Notes under the pieces: model-generated
Database searches by the model: none
What the model saw: the letters and a program-made list of their open reading frames with translations, nothing else
What the model was told of the DNA's origin: nothing
Assembly: GCA_963575745.1 (NCBI GenBank)
Contig: CAUYUJ010003964.1
Coordinates: forward strand, 35,001-74,144
DNA length: 39,144 nucleotides
Direction of reading: 5' to 3'
Origin: Prorocentrum cordatum
Taxonomy: Eukaryota > Sar > Dinophyceae > Prorocentrales > Prorocentraceae
Position numbers and translations under genes: made by a program
Shown: piece after piece, positions 30,591 through 39,144 of the stretch
How the letters are laid out: the number at the start of each line of letters is the position of its first letter
Position numbering within the stretch: position 1 is the stretch's first letter

Positions 30591-31130
30591 CAATTTCCTG
30601 TTCGAGCCCAACTGGGCAATCTGGGTGCATTTTGTGCCCGAACGGGCCAAGTGGGTGCAATCCGCGCTCCCGCGCCCAGACGGGTAATCAGAGCGCAATT
30701 TCGCGCTCGCGCGCCCGCATGGGTCAATTGGGTGCAATCTCGCGCTCGCGCGCCCCAGGACGGGCAATCTGAGCGCAATGTTGCGCTAGCGCGCCCAACG
30801 GGCCTGTTGTGTGCAATTTCGCTCGCGCCACGAATGGGTGCAGATTTGCGCTGGCGCGCCCAAACGGGCAATTCGGGTGCAAGTTGCGCTTGCGCGACCA
30901 AACGAGCAAACTTGCTCAATTTTGCGCTCGCGCGTCTTCAGTGCCATCCCGCGCTCGCGCACCCGACTGGGCTATCTGAGCGCAATTTCGCGCAGCGCCC
31001 GAACGGGCAGTTCGAGTGCAAATCGCGCTCGCGCGCCTAAAGGGGCCATTCGGGCACAATTGGGCGCTCGCGCGCCGGGACGGGCCAGTTGGGTGCAATC
31101 GCGCGCTCGCGCGTCCAAAGAGTTGTCTGA
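30591..31130 (+). repeat. ~42-bp minisatellite
   Basis: About a dozen units of the type CGCGCTCGCGCGCCC..ACGGGCAAT(C/T)..GAGCGCAATTT, with CGCGCGCTCG palindromic stretches. Variation between units is substantial. Confidence 0.85.
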
Positions 31131-31659
31131 CGCACCTGGGCGTTCCGCGCGCCCGGAAGTGTTTTCATACCCCCTAAACCAAAGGTTTCGATGGGGAGGA
31201 AAATCTAAAGCCCCGCCTGATGTAAACCGGTTGGTGGATTCATCAGTTGACGGCTTTAACCGTGCACGTAAACTCGTGGGCAGTCACGGCTTGGGCTCCC
31301 GACGGAGCAGCGGATTTCTTCCAAGGCCTGGTTGGCTCCAACTCGGAGCAGCGGTGGTCTTCGACAACTCCGGAGGCCGATCGGGGCACCGCCCGGCTCG
31401 GGGGCGGGATAGCAAGTTCCCGGCGCCACGGCCGCCGCGGAGCAAGCGCCCTGCGGGGTGCACTCGCTCCACCGGGGGGTCTTTGCAAGCCCCCAGTGGT
31501 CCACACAGTGGGCCAGGTGCTGTTCGCAGCGCCCGTGGTGGCTTCATGGGTTGCATTTCTCAGCTGGCGCTCCTCGTCGCCACTCTCGGCGTCTTTCGTT
31601 GCCAGGCTGGTCTGCCCGCGCTCTCGTCGCCAAGCTCGCTTGCCGCGGTCCTCGTCGCC
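31131..31659. other. Unassigned GC-rich stretch
   Basis: No gene recognisable. It contains scattered CTCCTCGTCGCCA(C/A) words shared with the flanking repeats. Confidence 0.5.
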
Positions 31660-32090
31660 ACTCTTGGGTCCCTGGCCTTGCTGCCGCACACTTGGCCCGT
31701 GCCCGTGCTGGCCAGTGCCTCCTTTCAGTGGGTCCCTGGCCTTGCTGCCACACCCCGGCCCGTGCCCTTGCTGGCCAGCGCCCTTTCTCTGCGGGTCCCT
31801 GGCCTTGCTGCCATACCCCGGCCCGCGCCCTTGCCGGCCAGCGCCTTCCTCGTCGCAGGCCGTCCTGGCGGCCACACTCGCCGGCGCCCCCTCGTCGCCA
31901 CATGCACTCTCTCGCGCTCCTCGTCGCCAAAGTGCAGGGTCCCTGGCCTGGCTGCCATGCTCTGGCCTGCGCCCTTGCTGGCCAGTGCTGTGCACAAGTG
32001 GGTCCCTGGCCTGCCTGCCATACCCCAGGCCCGCGCCCTTGCTGGCCAGCGCCTTCCTCGTCGCATGCTGGCGCGCCTCGCAAGCGCTGG
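31660..32090 (+). repeat. 63-bp minisatellite
   Basis: GGTCCCTGGCCTTGCTGCC recurs at 31667, 31731 and 31794, with variants near 31948 and 32009. The remainder reads CACCCCGGCCCGTGCCC and TTGCTGGCCAGCGCC. The period of 63 bp is 21 codons, which keeps frames on both strands open, including the 666-codon frame 30811-32811. Confidence 0.88.
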
Positions 32091-33275
32091 GGTCGTTCTG
32101 GCGCCAGCACGCCCAGGATTGCATTCTGCGCGCGATTCTGCACAATCTGGCGCCGGCGCGTCCAGGAGTGCAATCGCAGCGGATCCCTGCAATTGCGGTC
32201 AGGGCGCAAACTTGCGCATTGCACTCCGAATGCGCTCATTCTGGCGCCAGCCTGCCCGGAGTGTACCTGCCCTGGCTGAAAAACCTGGTCTCGTGCCCTT
32301 GCAGGCCGCACCCTTGCTGGCGCCTCCTCGTCGTGTGCCCGCGCATGTCTCTCCTGCGGGCCTGCTGGGCTGGCTCGCTGGCCACCCTGGCAGGGCTGCC
32401 CGTTTCTCGCTGGTACAGCGCCCGTATCTGTGCGCACAATCGCGCATTCTGGCGCTAGCGCGCCAACAGGTGCTGTCTGGGCGCAAATCTGCACACTTTC
32501 GCGCTGGCCCGCCCAGAATTGCAATCGGGGCGCGAACCTGCGGAATCTGTCGCCAGCTCGCTCAGAATGGCATTCCGAGTTCTAATCCGCGCATTCTGGC
32601 GCCAGCGCGCTCAGAATTGCATTCGGACCCCGACTCTGCGCAATTTGGCGCTCGCACGCCCCGAATTGCAATCATAGCTGGACTCCGCGCAATCTGGCGT
32701 TGGAGCGGGCAGGGTTTCAATCGAGCTCGAATCTGCGCAATCTCGCGCTGGCGCGCCGAGAAGAGGCGAACAGGCGCTTTCGGCGCTGGCGCGCCCAGAA
32801 ATGCATTCTGAGGCCGAATTTGCGCACTCTGCCGCCAGCGCACCTCAAATTGCATTCTGGGCGCGACTTGCGCATTCTGACTCTAGCGCGCCCAGGGATG
32901 CATGCCGAGGCCGAATTTGCGCAATCTGGCGCCCTCACGCCCAGGAGTGCCGTCGGAGGGAAACCTTCGCCTTTCGGGACTGGTGCGCCGAGAATTGCAT
33001 CTGGAGCGCAAACCTTGCATTCTAGCGCAAGCGCGCTCAGATTCGCACTCTCGGCGCGAATTCGCGCGCCTGGGCGCCAGCGCGCTCAGAGTTGCAGTCT
33101 GAGCTCATTTGTGGTTCTGGCGCCGATGCGCGCCCAGATTCGCAATCGGAGCGCTCGTGCTCCGAGGCGTCCGCGCGCCCAGAATTGCATTCAGATTTGC
33201 GTCGTGGCACTGCCCAGGTTCGCACTCAGCGCAAATTCGCGCTCCTGGGGATACTGGAGCATCTCAGAGGACGGC
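32091..33275 (+). repeat. ~46-bp minisatellite
   Basis: About 25 degenerate units of the type GCGCAATCTGGCGCCAGCGC followed by GCCCAGAATTGCATTC. Each unit is rich in GGCGCC and GCGCGC palindromes. Confidence 0.88.
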
Positions 33276-34290
33276 TGCACGAGAATCGTCCTGGGCGTGA
33301 TTTCGCGGACCGCACGAGCTAGAAAGAGTGGCTACGGACACTCTGGGGCACTCGGGGTCGGATGTGTGCAGGCGGCAGAAGCTAGTCCTTGATGGGGGGG
33401 CATTGGCTAACCCCCCACCTGCACACAACGGGGGCGGGGGTGCTTTGCACTTGCGCAGCACGCCCGTCCTCGACCGACCCCGGGGGGCCCGCGCCCCAAA
33501 CGGCACGTAATCGGAATATCGATGCTGACGCCCTTTCACCAGAGAACTCAGAATTAAATTCTGGTGTAGCTCGTAAAAATGGGGCTCAGGCCACTGGCCA
33601 TTCGTCCCGCTACGGACGGATTTCTGAGGCGCAATTTTCGGGCAGTCCGAAAAATCTCAGGGCGAGGACGCCCCCCTGCATTAGCGTGGGATGAGCGGAA
33701 GCCCCCTCGCGTGCTGCCACTTGGCCAAAACAGGCCTCAGTACGCTGAAAATAACTCCCTACTCACTCTGGCCTGGCGGAGGGGGAGGAGCAGGGAGACC
33801 CACGTAGTCCCCTGGCCGCTGAGCGGTCAAAGGGGTTCGACTGGGATCGGCGTGGCACTGCTGTAGCTTGCATGGTTTCGCCCCAAGGTGACCCGAGTGG
33901 CCCCCCTGGCCGCGATGGAAGTCAAAGGGGGGTCGCCGGGATGTGCGGCAGCGAGAGCTGTGCGAATTTGCATCCAGGGAAGGCGGAGCGGAGCGGAGGA
34001 CTCTCTCTCCTTCCTTCCTTCGTGCTGGGGCTCAAGCGGCCGACGTGCCGTTGCGACAGCTGGGCGCGATCGAAAAACTGGCTGCTGGACGCAGGTGGGG
34101 GGTGCTCAGGAGGCTGAAACGGTGGTGCGCCCATGTCCCACAGAAAGAATGGCCGTGTCAGTCGCGTTGCAATGGCTCCAGGCGTTCATGCATTGGCTCT
34201 TCCAGAGTCGTCTGGGCTCAGAGTGATTGGTTGCTCTTTGCGTCCACGCTCTCACCCACCACCTGCTGTAGCATTCGGGGACACCGCATC
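33276..34290. other. Unassigned sequence upstream of element 2
   Basis: It holds a partial duplicate (CCCCTGGCCGC..GTCAAAGGGG at about 33810 and 33900) and no recognisable gene. The left terminal repeat of element 2 should lie here or just inside. Its partner copy would be beyond the window, so the boundary cannot be placed. Confidence 0.5.
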
Positions 34291-35587
34291 ATGCCTCTTG
34301 AGTCAGGAAAGGTGCAGTCTTTGATCGCAAAGGTTCCAGAAGGCAAGTGGCTGAAGTTGTCGAGCAGTGCCATCGAAGCTTCACTTCGTTGCGGACGCAA
34401 ACGAGCCAATCAGCCACGACGAGGTGTTTTATGCCAGCGTCGCCCGAGTGATGTCCGAACAGATGGGCTCAGCAGCGCCGTCGGACTTCGCGGACACACA
34501 GATGCGCACTTTCATTATCGAAGGTATCCGCGCAAACACCACGCCGTTCCAAGACGACCCTGAGGGATCGGAGTGGAAAGATGTGCGGCTCACCCCTGCG
34601 CACATCACGGCTGCTCTTAAAGTGCAAGCTCGGGCAGCAGGGTCTCAGAGCAACGGCCCGGCTGGCAGCGTTGAGCGTGGCACCGGGACCTCGCCAGAGC
34701 ACCTGGCGAAGGCGATCGAGGCGCTTGCAAAGGCAACGCAAGAGCGAGACCAGCCCAAGAAGGAATACTTGTCTTTCAACTTGAAACAGCGCCTGGACGA
34801 GCTCGGTCTCGGGAATCTCCCAAAAGATATGATGCCCTCGGAGGAGGCTATGATTCGGTTGGAGAAAGCCAGCAAGGTCGCTAGGGACCAGGGCCGCCTT
34901 TATATTGGGTCGGCAGAGGGAGAGGACCTCCAAGTCTCCTTTCGCCCGCCGTGGTCGCGGACACCCAAGATCGACGTGACCGTCGGCGACGGCAGCTTCG
35001 AGGAGAAGCTGCGCAGCGCGGTAGAGGCGAAGAAAACGAGGAGCTTGGAGGACAGGTCCACTTTTGTGGGATTCGCTACGTTCTATGGACATATCCTGGA
35101 CTGGGGCGTGAAGATGGTCCTCACGAAGGCCATCACCTCCACGCAGTTGCTCGCGTACCAGATCGTACTCACCCGGGTGGCAGAGGAATACGGCGGCTTC
35201 AGGGTGTGCACACACTACGATCTCTTGCTCAGACAGAAGCTCGCCCGGGAGCTTGAAAGGGACGAGCGGTCGCAGATAGAGACGCTCCTGTGCACTCTGG
35301 ACCGCGACGTGCTGGCGGACGCGAAGAACAGCGCTGAAAAGCGCGTGAAAGAGACCGCGAAGGCGGCCACGAAGACGGGCCAGGCCTCTGGCTCCCAGCC
35401 GTCGCGGCCGGCACCCGCTTCCAGCAAGGGAGGCGGCAAGGGACCCTCCAAGGGAGGCAAGCTGCCCGCCCAGCACCCCAAGGGGCGCCAGGTCCACTCT
35501 CCTGTGCGTTCGCGCAGCCCCAAGAGGAACGGTGACTGGTATGCCAAGAAGTGGGACAACACCAAGAAGGGCGACAAGAAGTGGTGA
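34291..35587 (+). CDS. Element 2 gag-like protein
   Basis: The frame is open from 34367 (GTG) to the TGA at 35585-35587; the first in-frame ATG is near 34450 (MSEQMG). An ATG at 34291 in another frame gives MPLESGKVQSLIAKVPEG and ends in similarity-free sequence. The original start may therefore have been 34291, with a 1-nt frameshift near 34380. Shared blocks with element 1 are QDDP.GS.W, SAEGEDL, WSRTPKIDVTVGDGS, FVGFATFYGH and LTKAI. The C-terminal ~70 residues are Lys/Gly/Ser/Pro-rich with RSRSPKR. It presumably binds and packages element RNA; this is inferred from position and the basic tail. Confidence 0.75.
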
Positions 35588-35588
35588 G
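35579..35588 (+). promoter_or_regulatory. In-frame gag/pol TGA, candidate readthrough stop (element 2)
   Basis: AAG TGG TGA G, the same context and phase as in element 1. The pol frame runs on in phase to 35900. Confidence 0.45.
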
Positions 35589-36204
35589 CTGGTTCGCAAA
35601 GCGCCAGCGATGCGTCTGGGGATCATCCAGCGGCTCCTCCCCTCGCGCAAGAGACTTGCGAAGATAGTCTCGACGGGTCCGTCGGTTTTGCCACGGATCT
35701 GCATGAATTACAAGCTGAAGTGAACAGCTTGTTGCAAGATGTACATAGACTTGCTAACATGTCGCCTGTAAGCCATTCCAAGTGGGCGTTTGCCCTGCCT
35801 CCTTGCTTTGGCGTCTTCCGTGTACCTGCCACCGCGCACAGCTCAGTTCTTCATGAAAGTGGGGACAGGAGCTCTTTACACAGCTTCCGGGCGTCTGCCT
35901 GAGCTTTCTGGCGCGAACGCAAGCGAGTGACAGATTTTGAATGGCAGCGGGAGTTCAGAACACTCCCAGCACACGTGCAAGCCGTTCTAGGTCCGGACAA
36001 AAACTTGCTTTTGCTGGCAGAGATGCTGGAGGCATCGAATAGCCCAGACGCTCAATTAGTTAAAAATTTAAGGCGTGGTTTCAAGCTCGTTGGGGAGATC
36101 CCCCCGAGCGGCACGCTCCCCGCATGCTCACCTGTTCCGCCCTTGTCCCCTTGTCGTTAGAGGAACTCTGACGACGCGCCCCTGCGAACAACGCAGCGCT
36201 GATT
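35588..36204 (+). pseudogene. Element 2 pol N-terminal region, interrupted
   Basis: In phase with gag, the frame runs to a TGA at 35900-35902. It then continues in the same phase with AFWRERKRVTDFEWQ and RTLPAHVQAVLGPDKNLLLL, homologous to element 1 LAFWKHRKLVTDPQWQ. A frameshift lies between about 36100 and 36160. In the new frame LSLEEL is followed by another TGA (36169-36171), then RRAPANNAALILR leads straight into the RT frame. The interruptions look like decay of a once continuous pol. Confidence 0.75.
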
Positions 36205-37758
36205 TTGAGAGCGGCTTCTTCTACCCTGTCGGATGAAGAAGCGGCAGCAGCACTGCGGGCGCAGACGGCAGCCGAGGTGGTGGCAGGTAAAGCTAGATGG
36301 ACGCCGTTGTCGGCGACACTCAGCGAGGCGGCGTGTTCTCCACGTTTCGGAGTGGACGAGGGGTGGAAGTTTAAAGGTTCATCTTTTGTGCGCGCTGTCC
36401 GCGCCATTGATGATTTTCACGCTTCCAAGGTGAACGAAGCCACGCAAGTCGAGGGGCGGGTGCGTCACGAGCACCTCGACGCACTAGTAGCAATTGGCCA
36501 AGGCATCTGGGAAGCAAGTGGGCCAGATAGAGGCCCAGCAACACTTCGTCTTCGCAAAGATGACGTTGTAGGCGCATACAAGACTTTGCCGATTTGCGCG
36601 GATGACCTGCCTTGCGCTGTGGCCGTTACAGAGGACACGGCGCGAACAGGCTTCGCGTTGCAGCTCTTTTCTTGCCCGTTTGGGGCTGTTGCAAGCGTGC
36701 ATGCATGGCACCGCGTCGGTGCTGCGCTCCAACACGTGCTTGTAGAGCTGTTCCGCATTGTATACCCGCGTTTTGTCGATGACTTCTTCGGCGTCGACCG
36801 CGCGACGCCGGGAGATACTGCCCTCACAGGACCGAGTGGTGCTGCATTTCTTGCGCGCGAAGTCGTGCAAGAAGTGTTGGGTTGGCAGCTGGACGACGCG
36901 AAAGCTGTCACCGACGCTTCTGTAGCCGTAATTCTCGGCATCCAGGTTGCCCTGGATGATGCCCGGGAGCTTTTCGTCTTTAGCATTCCCGAGGCAAAGC
37001 GCGTGAAGTGGATTGCTGAGATCGATAAGATTCTCGAATCGGGCATGCTGTCGCCGGCGCTGGCCCGGAAGCTAGCAGGGAAACTGAGTTGGGGAGCAAC
37101 GATGGTGTTTGGCAGGAGCGCAAGAGTGTATCTTGCAGCTCTGTTCTTCCACTCGGCCCGTCGTCTCTCCAAACTCTCTCTGCGCCTGCGCCGGGCTTTC
37201 CACTGGTGGCTTCGCTTTTTGCAATCCAACCCTCGCCGCGAGATACCCTACCTGCCAGCTGCGCGGCCCCGGTTGGTCATTTATACCGACGCAGCGGGGT
37301 GCGGAGCACTCGCGTGGGTTCTCGCGCAGGGCAACCAAACGCAGTTCGCCCGAGCGTGGGTCCCGCGATGGCTTCGCGACAGAGTGAAGCCGCGCCGGCA
37401 GCAAATCGGCACGTGGGAGCTCATTGCTGCGGTGTGTGGCCTTTGGCACGCGTACACCTTTCTGGAGCCAGGGTTGGAGATTTTGTTATTCGTGGATTCC
37501 AACCCAGCGCTCGGAGCATTGCTCAAAGGGACGTCCAGGCAGATCGATTGGAATGCTTTAGTGACGTCCATTTGGTTCGCGGCAGCAAACAGGGGCGACG
37601 TCTTGTGCCCCTTCCGTGTGCCGTCTGCTCAAAACCTTGCAGACGCCCCGTCCAGAGCCCATGAAGAGCCAGACAAACTGCGCACTCTGCTCGAGCAAGG
37701 GTTCGAGGAGGTGCACTGGCGCTGGCCGGAAGCAAGCGTTTGGGATGAGCTCTGGTGA
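36205..37758 (+). CDS. Element 2 reverse transcriptase-RNase H (core intact)
   Basis: The open frame of 517 codons begins at a TTG with no nearby ATG, so this is the surviving 3' part of pol. RT motifs by nucleotide: AIDDFHAS (~36402), RKDDVVGAYKTLPI (~36553), CPFGAVASVHAW (~36675), RFVDDFF (36769), VAVILG (~36925). KLAGKLSWGATMVFG (~37070) is shared with element 1. RNase H: IYTDAAG (37279), GTWELIAAV (~37411), FVDSNPALGALLKG (~37490), AQNLADAPSR (~37627). All RT and RNase H acidic residues are present. It would reverse-transcribe element RNA if expressed. Confidence 0.9.
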   Translation: MRAASSTLSDEEAAAALRAQTAAEVVAGKARWTPLSATLSEAACSPRFGVDEGWKFKGSSFVRAVRAIDDFHASKVNEATQVEGRVRHEHLDALVAIGQGIWEASGPDRGPATLRLRKDDVVGAYKTLPICADDLPCAVAVTEDTARTGFALQLFSCPFGAVASVHAWHRVGAALQHVLVELFRIVYPRFVDDFFGVDRATPGDTALTGPSGAAFLAREVVQEVLGWQLDDAKAVTDASVAVILGIQVALDDARELFVFSIPEAKRVKWIAEIDKILESGMLSPALARKLAGKLSWGATMVFGRSARVYLAALFFHSARRLSKLSLRLRRAFHWWLRFLQSNPRREIPYLPAARPRLVIYTDAAGCGALAWVLAQGNQTQFARAWVPRWLRDRVKPRRQQIGTWELIAAVCGLWHAYTFLEPGLEILLFVDSNPALGALLKGTSRQIDWNALVTSIWFAAANRGDVLCPFRVPSAQNLADAPSRAHEEPDKLRTLLEQGFEEVHWRWPEASVWDELW

Positions 37759-37894
37759 GGACAGACGCGAGCGCAGGAGGGAGAAGTTGCACGCAACAGT
37801 TGACCGTCGTGGCCTTCTCTTCTGGCTTCGCGGCCACCTGCCTGTCGCAGCCTGCCCCCTCATTCCGTAGCCGGTTGGGCACAAGCGTTTCTTG
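37759..37894. other. Linker with a spliced-leader-like 22-mer (37864-37885)
   Basis: 136 bp between the pol stop and the recombinase ATG (37895). Positions 37864-37885 begin TCCGTAGCC and end CACAAG. From memory this agrees with the dinoflagellate spliced leader at 18 of 22 positions. It sits nine bases upstream of the ATG. Confidence 0.35.
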
Positions 37895-39144
37895 ATGGCC
37901 TTCCAGTTTATCGATGCTTCCCGGCGGCGCCATCTGGAGGCCGCCCGGGGCGCGCAGGTGCCGCAGCAGATTCCTGTGCCAACGGAGCTGAAGGCATGGT
38001 TCCAGAGTGTGCTGGCCCGGACGCCAGCTTCGTGCCATCCGGCATCGCCTGACGCAGTCTTGCAGGCGCTGGCCGATTCTGGCGCTGTTCATGGCGGCGA
38101 CCTCCAAGGCCTTTCAGCAGCAGAGTTGCGAGAAGTGTGGCCACCTCTCAAAACGCTGTCCGATGACTTCCTGCGTTCCGTGTCGTGGCAGACGGGCGCG
38201 CGCGGCTCAAGCGCCGTCGTGCCTAAGTTGAAAAGACACAAGCCAGAACGTTTTTGTGAGCAAGAACTGCCTCCCGGGAGGCCGGCTGCCAGGGCGGCGG
38301 CCGACGAGCTTTCTGCAGCAGTGGAAGTTTTGGTGCAAGCCAGAGCTCAGAGATGTGCGCCTCCCGCTGATGTCCTGGCGCAATCAATTTCTGTCATTTG
38401 CAGAGCGCCAGCTCCGGGACTGCACGACGGCGCCGCGGCCTCATCTCTGCCATCGGCGAGAGCGCGGTGGCTGGCGCAAATTCCGGCGGAGCGTCGTGAT
38501 GATGTGCTCCGCGGCCGCTTGCTGCTCCAGGAAATGGAAAACTGGCGACAGAGTGGACAAGGCTATGCATCAGCTGTGCGATTGTGGGGCAGGCTGGCAG
38601 CGGCAACTGGCGTACCAGAGTGGCCGCCTGATCAGGTGGTGCTCGCAGCGCTTGTATTTGCAGTCCCACGGGCGTCCACGCTGTCCCGGTACTGTTCTCA
38701 TTTGCGGTCCACGCTCAGGCTTATACAGGCGCCTTTGGGGTCGCTGGCTGACACGAGTATGCTAGTCAAAGGCGCCCAGACGAGCTGCACTTCTGCGCCG
38801 CGCCTCAAGGCCACTGCGTCTGCGAGGCAGACCCGCGAACTCGCGGGCTACGCCCGGGACGTGTTGCAAGACGCGGAGCTCGCAGACAGTTGGGTCGTGG
38901 CCAGACATTTCACATTGAGGTATGGCTGAGAAGTACTTAAACTAGGTGCCGACCCGTCGCACTCTGAAGTGCGGTGCCACGTCCGTGACAATGTGTCTGA
39001 GGTTACCGTCGTTTTGCACAGAAGGAAAATGCAAGACAAATCTGTGCATGTGGTGCGGCAGTGCATTTGCAAGTCCGCATCGCCAGACTTGTGCCGGGTC
39101 TGCGTCTTGCGTCGACGTTGCGGCCAGGGAGCAGTATTTCCAAT
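37895..39144 (+). pseudogene. Element 2 tyrosine recombinase, partial, one in-frame TGA
   Basis: Starts MAFQFIDAS at ATG 37895, matching element 1 MALRFIDES. It has the N-terminal helical segment (VLQALADSG..LSAAELREVW) and the core-binding domain (YASAVRLWGRLAAATGVPEWPPDQ, LSRYCSHLRSTLRLIQAPLGSLAD). The catalytic domain starts LRYG-TGA-EVLKLG: the first catalytic Arg (AGG, 38918) is present but TGA at 38927-38929 interrupts. The same frame then stays open to the window end with VVLHRRK and VRQCIC blocks. The HxxR, H/W and Tyr motifs lie beyond the window. Either this copy is decayed, or the TGA is read through. Confidence 0.82.

Larger units (their letters stand above)
34291..39144 (+). mobile_element. 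Element 2: diverged relative of element 1, right end outside the window
   Basis: Same gene order as element 1: gag-like, RT-RNase H, tyrosine recombinase. The proteins are clearly homologous but far from identical, so this is a separate subfamily rather than a copy. The coding region carries one probable frameshift at the start of gag, several in-frame TGAs and at least one frameshift in pol. The window ends within the recombinase, so terminal repeats cannot be tested. Confidence 0.88.

Noticed and set aside
30811-32811. 666-codon plus-strand open frame
   Set aside because: It crosses three minisatellites (42, 63 and 46 bp). Overlapping long frames exist on both strands and no domain is visible. 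The 63-bp period is a multiple of three, which keeps frames open.
34469-35704. 411-codon minus-strand frame antisense to the element 2 gag
   Set aside because: A shadow frame in GC-rich coding DNA. The plus-strand protein has clear homology to element 1.

Overview
The window looks like nuclear DNA of a repeat-swamped protist, most likely a dinoflagellate. That is an inference, from three things: tyrosine-recombinase retroelements with a gag/RT family I associate with dinoflagellate genomes; very abundant (CAA/TTG)n trinucleotide tracts, which I recall as typical of Polarella-like genomes; and one sequence resembling the dinoflagellate spliced leader. I see no rRNA, no convincing tRNA and no complete host gene. 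Most long open frames are translations of tandem repeats.

Layout. 0-2.8 kb: a homopyrimidine (CTC)n tract and unassigned sequence with a degenerate GC-alternating repeat. 2.85-6.36 kb: two nearly identical 1.67-kb repeats, each starting with a 41-nt hairpin and ending in TA dinucleotides. 6.36-8.33 kb: degenerate 20-bp and about 80-bp repeats. 8.2-9.2 kb: a 1-kb segment that recurs at 22.2-23.1 plus 29.4-29.5 kb. 9.2-10.5 kb: 138-bp repeats inside an imperfect inverted repeat. 11.0-12.5 kb: a 90-bp minisatellite. 12.65-13.5 and 16.8-19.4 kb: four copies of a roughly 850-bp unit headed by (CAA)n. 13.8-16.2 kb: a 53-bp satellite with a palindromic core. 16.2-16.6 kb: a 62-bp minisatellite with alternating unit types. 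19.5-20.75 kb: a 29-bp minisatellite. 20.9-22.25 kb, minus strand: a broken gene with an OTU-protease-like motif. 29.5-33.3 kb: GC-rich minisatellites.

The coherent biological system is a pair of DIRS-order (Ngaro/PAT-like) retrotransposons. Element 1 (23092-29377) is complete end to end. It has split direct repeats A1-[gag, RT-RNase H, tyrosine recombinase]-B1-A2-B2, with A copies of 413 bp and B copies of 193 bp. Its recombinase gene is frameshifted and has lost a probable catalytic Arg. The same window holds a paralogous empty target (9105/9106), so the insertion can be read to within 2 bp. There is no target-site duplication, and the internal B1/A2 junction matches the joint expected of the circular intermediate.

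Element 2 (about 34291 to beyond the window end) is a diverged relative with the same gene order, a decayed pol N-terminus and a recombinase cut by the window end. In both elements gag ends in the same AAG TGG TGA G context and pol continues in the same frame. This raises the possibility of TGA readthrough for gag-pol expression.
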